5,723 nucleotides of DNA, taken from assembly GCA_900538305.1 (NCBI GenBank), contig UPXY01000043.1, forward strand, positions 1-5,723. The letters run 5' to 3'. The translations under genes and the position numbers were made by a program. The DNA comes from an uncultured Collinsella sp. Its GTDB lineage: Bacteria; Actinomycetota; Coriobacteriia; Coriobacteriales; Coriobacteriaceae. A model generated the notes under the pieces. That model saw nothing but the letters and a program-made list of their open reading frames with translations. It had not been told where the DNA came from and did not search any database. Every line of letters starts with the position of its first letter. Position 1 is the stretch's first letter. This document shows positions 1 to 4,722 of this stretch, piece by piece.

Positions 1-118
1 GAGCCGGGGCGGCCGCGGGGGCGGCTACGACGGGCGCGGACCCTGCGGGGGCGCCGATCTCCTCCATCTCCACGAGATACTGGGTGCCGTCGATCGAGAT
101 CTTGAATTTACGCAGCAT
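1..118 (-). CDS. Biotin carrier protein (gamma subunit type) of a sodium-pumping decarboxylase, N-terminal part only
   Basis: Only the first 39 residues lie in the window; the gene leaves through the left edge. The protein starts MLRKFKISIDGTQYLVEMEE and then enters an Ala/Pro-rich stretch (GAPAGSAPVVAAPAAAPA). This is the classic build of free-standing biotin carriers such as MmdC, GcdC and the C-terminus of OadA: a short beta-strand start with a 'K(V/I)x(I/V)DGxxYxVEVEE'-like motif, a flexible Ala/Pro linker, then a biotinyl domain with an MKM motif, which would lie outside the window. In the family, biotin on the carrier moves CO2 from the carboxyltransferase subunit to the membrane beta subunit, which decarboxylates it and exports Na+. 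The ATG at 116-118 lies inside the end of the upstream gene (11-nt overlap), with a GGAAAG stretch just ahead, so the two genes are probably translationally coupled. The exact acyl-CoA or oxaloacetate substrate cannot be told from this fragment. Confidence 0.8.
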   Translation of the reverse strand, partial: MLRKFKISIDGTQYLVEMEEIGAPAGSAPVVAAPAAAPA

Positions 119-491
119 AATCGCTTTCCATACCTTTCTGTTCCTTCTTCTTATAGATACGCTTCACACAAAAAGAGCTCTTATCCAGAGCCCCTGCGCC
201 GAGCGCCGTCGCGATGACGGCAACACGGCGATGCTCGGGGTTGGCGATGCTCACGCTCTTCACCACGAGCTTGCTTTCTTCTTGGGCGCCTGCGGCGATG
301 GCCGAGGCGATGATGCATGCCGGCAGATGCTCGGCAGGGTCAACGGGGAGGTAGGCAGGCACCTCTTCCCATTCATCGAGGGGGAAGCCGGGCGCGATCT
401 CGGCGCTCGGCGACGGCGTTTCCGCATTCGGTGTCGCGCGCTTCTGCGTTCTGCGCGATGATCGGTCGCTCAGCCAGGAGAGAAAACCCAT
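108..491 (-). CDS. Putative OadG/MmdD-like small subunit of a biotin-dependent decarboxylase, with internal duplication
   Basis: A 127-residue protein with four visible parts. Residues 1-16 are a short amphipathic N-terminus (MGFLSWLSDRS). Residues 17-35 are a Pro/Ser-rich linker, and residues 36-54 an acidic segment (FPLDEWEEVPAYLPVD). Residues 55-113 hold two copies of a roughly 27-residue unit, H..(A/C)(I/V)IA(S/T)A(I/L)xAGA...S..(C/V)VK. Units of this kind, an Ala-rich helix followed by a '(V/I)(V/R)(K/R)(S/R)I' strand, are typical of OadG/MmdD/MmdE subunits, which stabilise the decarboxylase complex. The adjacent, overlapping biotin carrier gene supports that role. OadG and MmdD normally carry an N-terminal transmembrane helix; none is convincing here, so the protein may be peripheral. 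The ATG at 491 is preferred over one 14 codons upstream because an AGGAAAGGA ribosome-binding site sits 6 nt before it. The gene appears to be first in its operon. That it is a real gene is fairly sure; the exact family is tentative. Confidence 0.62.
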   Translation of the reverse strand: MGFLSWLSDRSSRRTQKRATPNAETPSPSAEIAPGFPLDEWEEVPAYLPVDPAEHLPACIIASAIAAGAQEESKLVVKSVSIANPEHRRVAVIATALGAGALDKSSFCVKRIYKKKEQKGMESDYAA

Positions 492-497
492 GCGATG

Positions 498-506
498 TCC
501 TTTCCT
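498..506 (-). promoter_or_regulatory. Ribosome-binding site that fixes the start of the 127-residue gene
   Basis: On the minus strand AGGAAAGGA ends 6 nt before the ATG at 491-489. The upstream in-frame ATG at 533 has no comparable purine tract, so the start at 491 is the better choice. Confidence 0.65.
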
Positions 507-554
507 ACGCGCCCTTCCTGTGTATAGTCTCATGGCGCGTGTGCATATGTAGAT

Positions 555-583
555 ATTGTATAGGGGAAGGGGTTGTTTGTGGA
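555..583 (-). promoter_or_regulatory. Candidate sigma-A-type promoter for the decarboxylase operon
   Basis: Read on the minus strand, TCCACA (583-578, 4 of 6 matches to TTGACA) and TACAAT (560-555, 5 of 6 to TATAAT) are separated by exactly 17 nt. Transcription would begin near 548, giving a leader of about 57 nt before the ATG at 491. The site sits in an AT-richer patch of an otherwise GC-rich region. The call rests on motif similarity only. Confidence 0.4.
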
Positions 584-589
584 GGAGAA

Positions 590-664
590 GTGAAAGAATG
601 TGAGAGCGAACAGTGTAACCGCAGCGACGGTTGGTACGCGATCCGTCGACATGCGGCTGGCTGA
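590..664 (+). CDS. Possible small ORF of 24 codons (doubtful)
   Basis: A GTG at 590-592 follows a strong purine-rich ribosome-binding sequence (GGAGG at 581-585, 4 nt spacer) and opens a 24-codon frame ending in TGA at 662-664. The product begins VKECESEQCNRSDGWYAIRR: hydrophilic, two cysteines, two adjacent arginines, no membrane segment. No family is recognised and no clear promoter precedes it on this strand; it also overlaps the candidate minus-strand promoter's upstream side. The good ribosome-binding site could be chance, so this may equally be non-coding. It could be a leader peptide or simply an accident of purine-rich sequence. Confidence 0.18.
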   Translation: MKECESEQCNRSDGWYAIRRHAAG

Positions 665-800
665 GTGCTCGCCTTCGCGCGCGTCGTGAATGGCAGGGAT
701 GTTCTCACCTTAGATAAAAAGTCGTGTTCTCTCATGTCGCTCGTAGGAGAAAGCTCGGTGCGGCGTCGTCGCTCGCTGTATGTTCACTCGATGCCGCCTG

Positions 801-828
801 TCTAATGCTATGGGCGAACGGGCATAAT
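801..828 (+). promoter_or_regulatory. Weak candidate -10 elements upstream of the superoxide reductase gene
   Basis: Two hexamers, TCTAAT (801-806) and CATAAT (823-828), each match TATAAT at 5 of 6 positions and lie 43-70 nt before the start codon. Neither has a good TTGACA-like partner at 16-18 nt, so which one works, if either, is open. No PerR- or Fur-type palindrome was recognised around them. Confidence 0.22.
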
Positions 829-870
829 CCCTCCGATTGCATATTCGCATGTTTGCTGTAGGAGGCACAT

Positions 871-1233
871 ATGGCTACGTTTTACAAGGATGCCGAGAAT
901 CATTTCCTCGTCGCGCTTGCGTCCGACGCGCCTGCACCGGAGGGTTATACCGCGCTTGAGGCGAATACCACCGATGCCGCTCAGGAGAAGCACGTGCCCG
1001 TTGTCGCGGTCGAGAACGATGGTCGTCTCATTCATGTGACCGTTGGATCGACGGAGCACCCCATGCAGGACGACCATTACATCGAGTGGATCGCGCTCGA
1101 TGCAGGTGATCGCTTGGAGATGCATGCTCTCAAGCCGGGACAAGCGCCGACGGTCTTTTTCCCGGGCGGAGTGCAGTCCGGTACCGTGTATGCCTACTGC
1201 AACCTGCATGGGCTGTGGGAGGCTAAGTTCTAG
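871..1233 (+). CDS. Superoxide reductase (desulfoferrodoxin family) lacking the Center I cysteines
   Basis: A 120-residue protein that reduces superoxide to hydrogen peroxide in the cytoplasm without producing oxygen, a defence typical of anaerobes. The catalytic square-pyramidal iron site is complete: H41 in the EKHVP motif (with E39 and K40, the conserved active-site pair), H63 and H69 in EHPMQDDHYIEW, and C110 and H113 in the C-terminal YCNLHGLW motif. The N-terminal 30-35 residues keep the desulforedoxin-domain length and opening (FYK at 4-6) and run into the conserved 'ANTTDAAQEKH' junction, but all the rubredoxin-like iron ligands are gone; C110 is the only cysteine in the protein. This matches the class III layout known from Treponema pallidum. 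The ATG at 871 has TAGGAGG at 859-865 with a 5-nt spacer. The gene seems monocistronic, flanked by a divergent region upstream and a large palindrome downstream. The electron donor is not encoded nearby. Confidence 0.93.
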   Translation: MATFYKDAENHFLVALASDAPAPEGYTALEANTTDAAQEKHVPVVAVENDGRLIHVTVGSTEHPMQDDHYIEWIALDAGDRLEMHALKPGQAPTVFFPGGVQSGTVYAYCNLHGLWEAKF

Positions 1234-1258
1234 TTCCGTGTCACGCGAACACATGCGT

Positions 1259-1318
1259 CACTTTGAGAGCGGGTACGTTCGTGTCGTTTTCGGCACAAAC
1301 GTACCCGTCTCTAAAGTG
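1259..1318. repeat. 60-bp imperfect palindrome downstream of the superoxide reductase gene
   Basis: The arms 1259-1286 and 1291-1318 fold into one hairpin closed by a TTTT loop (1287-1290). The core GGGTACGTT (1271-1279) pairs with AACGTACCC (1298-1306). Inside it GTGTCG pairs with CGGCAC (one G-T pair) after one C-A mismatch. Outside it GAGAGC and GTCTCT pair with a single bulged base on each side, and the base of the stem is CACTTT/AAAGTG. By hand this gives about 26 pairs. It starts 26 nt after the stop codon, so it could end transcription of the superoxide reductase gene, but no T-tract follows on either strand. Its length and symmetry also fit a REP-like or other dispersed repeat. Confidence 0.75.
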
Positions 1319-1352
1319 GTGCGAAACAAGCGCGTGGCGGTTCCATTTCGCA

Positions 1353-1358
1353 TAGAAT
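1353..1358 (+). promoter_or_regulatory. Candidate -10 element for the NadE-like gene
   Basis: TAGAAT matches TATAAT at 5 of 6 positions, about 83 nt before the ATG. No convincing -35 lies 16-18 nt upstream. A 7-bp inverted repeat, TGCGAAA (1320-1326) and TTTCGCA (1346-1352), abuts the hexamer and might be an operator or chance. Confidence 0.25.
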
Positions 1359-1440
1359 CTAACGTGGAGCGTTGCATGGTCGCGGCAGCGTTGTTCAACG
1401 TGCATGGCCGACGGGGTATCGCGCGAGAGGAGGGGGGCGT

Positions 1441-3450
1441 ATGAAGGTCGCGGTTGCGCAGATCGATATGCGTCTGGGAGATATCGAGGCCATCTGCGCC
1501 CGCGTGGAGGGGCAGGCGGCTATCGCGCACGAGCAGGGCGCACGCCTTCTCTGCGCTCCCGCTCCGCTCGTCTCGGGAGCGCTCCCGGGTTCGCTCATCG
1601 ATTCGCAGAACTTCATTCACGATGTGCTCTCTGCGTTCCAGGCGCTCGCTGCGCGCCTCGAGGCGCTCGACATCGTGACGCTTATACCCGCGGTTGTCGC
1701 GCAGGGCGATACGCCTGTTTTCGAGGCGTTCATGCTCAAGGAAGGGCGCGTGGTGCCCGTTCGCACCCTCACCGCCCTGCGTCTTGAGCATATGGGCGAA
1801 GACCCGTGGCTGCCCCCGGTTTTCGAGGTCGATGGCCTGCGCTGCGCGATTACCTTCGATTTCAATCGCGATATCGAGCTTGTTCCGGCGGGCTGCGACG
1901 CACTCGTGTACTTCCAAACAGGATGCTTCAGCGTGGCGCGCGCGGAGTCGACGGCGGTCGCTGCGGTTGCCGACGGCTACTTCCGCCCGGGCATCGTGAA
2001 GCGGAGCATGTACCTCGTCTGCGTCGCGCCTGTTGGTGGATTCGACGACATGGTCTATACCGGCGGGTCGTTCGTGATGGATGATTGCGGTAGGACAGTT
2101 GCCGCTGCTCCATGCTTCGAAGAGGCGCTGTTGGTACAGGACGTGCAACGCGGTATCACGCTTCCCGCCATAGAAGACCATATGCTGCCGCATTTCGACC
2201 GGAGCGAATGGCTCTGGGAGGCGCTTCGGTTATGGCTTGCCGATGCTGCGGCGTCGCGCGGGCGTTCGCGGGCGGTGGTCGTACTTTCCGGTGACCTGCC
2301 GAGCTCCCTTGCCGCAGCGCTGTGCGTGGACGCGTTCGGGCCGAGGAACGTGTTGGGGATCGTGGTCGCCCGCTCCCGCACGTTCACGCCGGAGATGGAG
2401 GCTCGTGAGCGCGAACGCGTCGAGCTCGTGCGCTCGCTCGCAACGAACCTGCATATCCGTCTCATCGAACGTACTGAACCAGACCTCACCGAGTTGCTCG
2501 ATCGGGATGAGCCCGTAGCCGCTCTGGGCGCCGATGGTGCGGGCACGCTCGGGACGGATGCCGTACAGCGCGCCCGCTCGGCATTCGAGAGCTTGCTCCT
2601 TTCCGACCTCGCAGCGGATGCACGGGCGTTGCCGGTGCGGTCGCTTTGCAAGACGGAGTACGCCATGGCGGCGGATAGCGTCACAGCGGGTTGCGCCGGC
2701 GCCGTCGCGCCGTTCGGCGACGTGTATCTCACCGCCCTCGAGTTTCTCGCGCGTTGGCGGAATCGTTCGGGTGCGGCGCTTCCCGCCCAGCTGGTGTCGC
2801 TGCGCGCCGTGAAGGCGTATCAAGCAGACATCGTTGCGCACGCCGCGGCTTTCGCCAATATCGACGCGGCGTTCTCCGAGCGCGCCGTTGCGCTACTGGG
2901 CGCGCTCGAACCCTCCGAGCTCGACGGCGTGCTCGAGGCACATGTTGATCGCGCCCTCTCGTTCGAGGACATCCCGCTTGCCAAGACGCGCCCCGATACC
3001 GTGGCGCTTGCGCTTTTGCTTGTTCGCCAGGGCGAGGCGGCGCGTCGCTCCCTCCCGGCGTATCCGGTGGTTTCGGGTTGCTCGTTCGTCGAACGGGCGT
3101 GGCCGGCGGCGCTCGCTTGGTCGGATTTCGGACGCCAGGGGGCAGAGCCGCTCACGCTCGAGGCGCTCCTCAAAGCGGAGGTCGAGCGTTCCGAGTCGCG
3201 CGGCGCCGAGATGGGCGAGCGCATGAGGAACGAGGTTCTGGGCTTCATCAGCAACCTTCTGGGCATCTCCTCGGAAGAGCTCGAAGAGCTGGGATCTGAA
3301 GAGGGCCGTGCGCGTCTGGGAGCGAATCTCCCGCAGGTCGAAGAACAGATCCAGCGCTCGTTGCAGCAGCTGTTCGAGCAGGGAGGCGCGCCCGGTGCGG
3401 GCGGCGACCCCCGAGGTCCGCACGGCTTCTCGTTCTTCTCCCAGAATTGA
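1441..3450 (+). CDS. NAD+ synthetase (NadE)-like protein with both active sites degenerate; probable pseudoenzyme
   Basis: A 669-residue protein with the two-domain plan of glutamine-dependent NAD+ synthetase: a nitrilase-type glutaminase domain (about 1-265) and an adenine-nucleotide alpha-hydrolase domain (about 275-560). Family resemblance is clear at KVAVAQIDMRLGDI (2-15), CKTEYAMA (403-410, family NKSE), GAVAPFGDVYLTALEFLARW (ending at W439, family GGFAPIGDLYKT) and LVRQGEAARRSLPAYPV (family NEYKRRQAPPG). The expected catalytic residues are missing. The PEL glutamate aligns with A41, no lysine occurs between K100 and about residue 180, and the nucleophile region reads ITFDF (137-141) instead of xxICED. 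The ATP-site SGGxDS is SGDLPSS (283-289). Residues from about 580 form an acidic, helical extension ending in a Gly/Pro-rich tail. The ATG at 1441 has AGGAGG at 1428-1433, 7 nt spacer. The frame is intact over 2 kb with normal codon use, so it is not a decaying pseudogene. True function is unknown. Confidence 0.8.
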   Translation: MKVAVAQIDMRLGDIEAICARVEGQAAIAHEQGARLLCAPAPLVSGALPGSLIDSQNFIHDVLSAFQALAARLEALDIVTLIPAVVAQGDTPVFEAFMLKEGRVVPVRTLTALRLEHMGEDPWLPPVFEVDGLRCAITFDFNRDIELVPAGCDALVYFQTGCFSVARAESTAVAAVADGYFRPGIVKRSMYLVCVAPVGGFDDMVYTGGSFVMDDCGRTVAAAPCFEEALLVQDVQRGITLPAIEDHMLPHFDRSEWLWEALRLWLADAAASRGRSRAVVVLSGDLPSSLAAALCVDAFGPRNVLGIVVARSRTFTPEMEARERERVELVRSLATNLHIRLIERTEPDLTELLDRDEPVAALGADGAGTLGTDAVQRARSAFESLLLSDLAADARALPVRSLCKTEYAMAADSVTAGCAGAVAPFGDVYLTALEFLARWRNRSGAALPAQLVSLRAVKAYQADIVAHAAAFANIDAAFSERAVALLGALEPSELDGVLEAHVDRALSFEDIPLAKTRPDTVALALLLVRQGEAARRSLPAYPVVSGCSFVERAWPAALAWSDFGRQGAEPLTLEALLKAEVERSESRGAEMGERMRNEVLGFISNLLGISSEELEELGSEEGRARLGANLPQVEEQIQRSLQQLFEQGGAPGAGGDPRGPHGFSFFSQN

Positions 3451-3454
3451 CGCC

Positions 3455-3473
3455 ATCCAGCCGGGCTGGGTTT
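3455..3473 (+). terminator. Weak stem-loop after the NadE-like gene
   Basis: CCAGC (3457-3461) pairs with GCTGG (3465-3469) around a CGG loop, extended by two weaker pairs, and runs into TTT at 3471-3473. It begins 5 nt after the stop codon. The stem is short and the T-run minimal, so termination may be incomplete and some readthrough into ruvC is possible. Confidence 0.35.
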
Positions 3474-3498
3474 GAACATTTTGAAATTTCGTATCCAC

Positions 3499-3527
3499 GC
3501 GACTGCTGCTGCCCGCTATGCTATACT
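3499..3527 (+). promoter_or_regulatory. ruvCAB promoter with extended -10
   Basis: TATACT (3522-3527, 5 of 6 to TATAAT) is preceded by TGC at 3519-3521, giving an extended -10. GCGACT (3499-3504) lies 17 nt upstream and keeps only the GAC core of TTGACA; the extended -10 may compensate. An AT-rich stretch at about 3471-3493 could act as an UP element. Transcription would start around 3534, inside the SOS box, leaving a leader of about 50 nt. Confidence 0.58.
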
Positions 3528-3541
3528 AGAACAGATGTTCG
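3528..3541 (+). promoter_or_regulatory. SOS box (LexA operator) controlling ruvCAB
   Basis: AGAACAGATGTTCG fits the Gram-positive LexA (Cheo box) consensus CGAACRNRYGTTCG at every position except the first base, with perfect GAAC and GTTC half-sites and a 4-nt spacer. It immediately follows the -10 element and covers the predicted start of transcription, an ideal place for repression. LexA cleavage after DNA damage would release the operon, in line with the known SOS control of ruv genes in other bacteria. Confidence 0.78.
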
Positions 3542-3570
3542 AAAACCATTATGGCAAGCGGTGGTTGGCA

Positions 3571-3578
3571 AGGGGAGG
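3571..3578 (+). promoter_or_regulatory. Ribosome-binding site that decides the ruvC start
   Basis: AGGGGAGG ends 5 nt before the ATG at 3584. An in-frame ATG at 3551 lacks such a tract and would add 11 residues (MASGGWQGEVR) that RuvC proteins do not have; the product from 3584 begins exactly at the conserved MVVLGIDPG. Confidence 0.8.
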
Positions 3579-3583
3579 TGCGC

Positions 3584-4108
3584 ATGGTCGTGTTGGGGAT
3601 CGACCCCGGGCTGGCTCATACCGGCTGGGGTGTGATCGAGGAACGTCGGGGTGAGTGCCGCTGCCGGGCGTACGGCTGTATCCGCACAGATTCCGAGACC
3701 GATCTCGCAGCGCGCCTGAGGCATATCGTGGACGAGCTCGTTTCGGTCGTCGATCGCTATCAGCCACATGCTGCGGCGGTAGAGGGCATCTACTTCGGCG
3801 CGAACGTGCGCTCCGCCATCCCGACCGCCCATGCCCGCGGCGCGGCGCTTGTCGCCTGCTCGCTTGCCGGCGTGGATGTGGGGGAGTATACACCCATGCA
3901 GATCAAGCAAGCCGTGGTGGGAACCGGTGCCGCAGACAAGCGCCAGGTCACGTTCATGGTGCGCAACCTCCTCCATCTCGATCACGACCCCAAGCCAGAC
4001 CATGCGGCGGACGCGCTCGCGTGCGCCATCTGCCATGCCAACCTGTGGCGCACCGCCGCTGCAACGAGCGGTGCCTATGTCAAGGAGAAGGGAAACCCCT
4101 ACGCATGA
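3584..4108 (+). CDS. ruvC: Crossover junction endodeoxyribonuclease RuvC
   Basis: A 174-residue Holliday-junction resolvase, close to the 173 residues of E. coli RuvC. It works as a dimer that makes paired nicks in opposing strands of a four-way junction, using two metal ions, together with the RuvAB motor. The RNase H-like fold is recognisable from VLGIDPGLAHTGWGV (D7), the VEGIYFGANVRSA motif (E67), and PDHAADALA near the C-terminus (H140 and D143). The four acidic/histidine active-site positions are therefore all present. The ARGAAL segment (84-89) and TPMQIKQAVVGTGAADKRQV (103-122) match the family's DNA-contact regions; the usual Gln before ARG is His83 here. It is the first gene of the ruvCAB operon, behind an SOS-box promoter. 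Its TGA overlaps the ruvA ATG by 4 nt. Confidence 0.96.
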   Translation: MVVLGIDPGLAHTGWGVIEERRGECRCRAYGCIRTDSETDLAARLRHIVDELVSVVDRYQPHAAAVEGIYFGANVRSAIPTAHARGAALVACSLAGVDVGEYTPMQIKQAVVGTGAADKRQVTFMVRNLLHLDHDPKPDHAADALACAICHANLWRTAAATSGAYVKEKGNPYA

Positions 4109-4722
4109 TCGCTCAACTTCGCGGAACGCTTGTCGAGGCGACGCCTTCGGTCGCGGTGCTCGATGTGTCGGGCATTGGGTTCGAGCTGGGCATCTCGGGT
4201 ATGACCGCCGCTGCCTTGCCGCAACTCGGCGAGGAGGTTCGGCTCTTCACGCGGATGCGCGTGGGAAACGATGCGGTGGCGCTCTTCGGCTTCGCGACCG
4301 CGGAGGAGCGCACCATGTTCGACCGACTCATCGGCGTATCGAGCGTGGGACCGCGCCTGGCGCTCGCAGTGCTTTCGAAGTACTCCGTCTCGCAGATCTT
4401 CTCGATCGTCATGGCGGAAGACCTTGCCGGCATGTCGGCCGTTTCCGGTGTGGGGAAGAAGACCGCGCAGCGTCTCATCCTCGAACTTAAGGGGTCGCTT
4501 GCAAAAGACCGCGAGCTCGCCGTGGCCGATGTTCCCGCTTCTGGCCGTATACCGGTCGCGCGCCCCGCTTCCACGCCGCTCGAAGATGCGAAGGCAGCGT
4601 TGCTCTCCATGGGCTTCAGTCCCCAGGAGACGGAACTCGCACTCGACGGGTATGATGGTGAGGGCATGCGAGTGGAAGATCTGCTTGCTGCCGCGCTCAA
4701 GCGACTCGGGATGGATGCATGA
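4105..4722 (+). CDS. ruvA: Holliday junction branch migration protein RuvA
   Basis: A 205-residue protein (E. coli 203) that binds the four-way junction as a tetramer or octamer and loads the RuvB motor. Domain I, the OB-fold, spans about 1-64 (MIAQLRGTL to ALFGF). Domain II holds two helix-hairpin-helix motifs, LIGVSSVGPRLALAVLS (75-91) and MSAVSGVGKKTAQRLILELK (110-129), which grip the DNA backbone. After a Pro/Ala-rich linker (about 140-157), domain III (158-205, with ALLSMGFSPQE and the VEDLLAAALKRLG helix) is the RuvB-binding module. The acidic pin that separates strands at the crossover is E55-D56 in E. coli; the aligned pair here is N55-D56. The ATG overlaps the ruvC stop (ATGA at 4105-4108) and its ribosome-binding site AAGGGA (4088-4093) is inside ruvC, so translation is probably coupled. 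Same operon and SOS control as ruvC. Confidence 0.96.
   Translation: MIAQLRGTLVEATPSVAVLDVSGIGFELGISGMTAAALPQLGEEVRLFTRMRVGNDAVALFGFATAEERTMFDRLIGVSSVGPRLALAVLSKYSVSQIFSIVMAEDLAGMSAVSGVGKKTAQRLILELKGSLAKDRELAVADVPASGRIPVARPASTPLEDAKAALLSMGFSPQETELALDGYDGEGMRVEDLLAAALKRLGMDA

Larger units (their letters stand above)
492..870. other. Divergent intergenic region, no convincing large gene
   Basis: These 379 bases separate the minus-strand decarboxylase operon from the plus-strand superoxide reductase gene. Open frames here show no recognisable protein family and no good start sites apart from one 24-codon ORF listed separately. The stretch contains AT-rich patches near 541-580 and 701-720, a GTTCTC repeat at about 701 and 725, and -10-like hexamers before the superoxide reductase gene. 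I see no tRNA, no rho-independent terminator and no riboswitch that I can recognise. Confidence 0.6.

Noticed and set aside
505..735. Minus-strand 76-codon frame in the intergenic region
   Set aside because: No ribosome-binding site of note, Thr/Ser/Pro/Arg-rich without a family, and it overlaps the candidate operon promoter.
1372..1440. Upstream ATG for the NadE-like gene, adding 23 residues
   Set aside because: No ribosome-binding site there, whereas AGGAGG precedes the ATG at 1441, and the family N-terminus (KVAVAQID) starts at that Met.
1258..2193. Long open frame on the minus strand opposite the NadE-like gene (311 codons)
   Set aside because: It mirrors a real high-GC gene, its product is Arg/His-rich and low in family signal, and it would run through the 60-bp palindrome; typical antisense shadow.
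3655..4104. 150-codon upstream extension of the ruvA frame into ruvC
   Set aside because: The extension is Arg/Pro/Cys-rich shadow of ruvC; RuvA begins at the conserved MIAQLRG at 4105.
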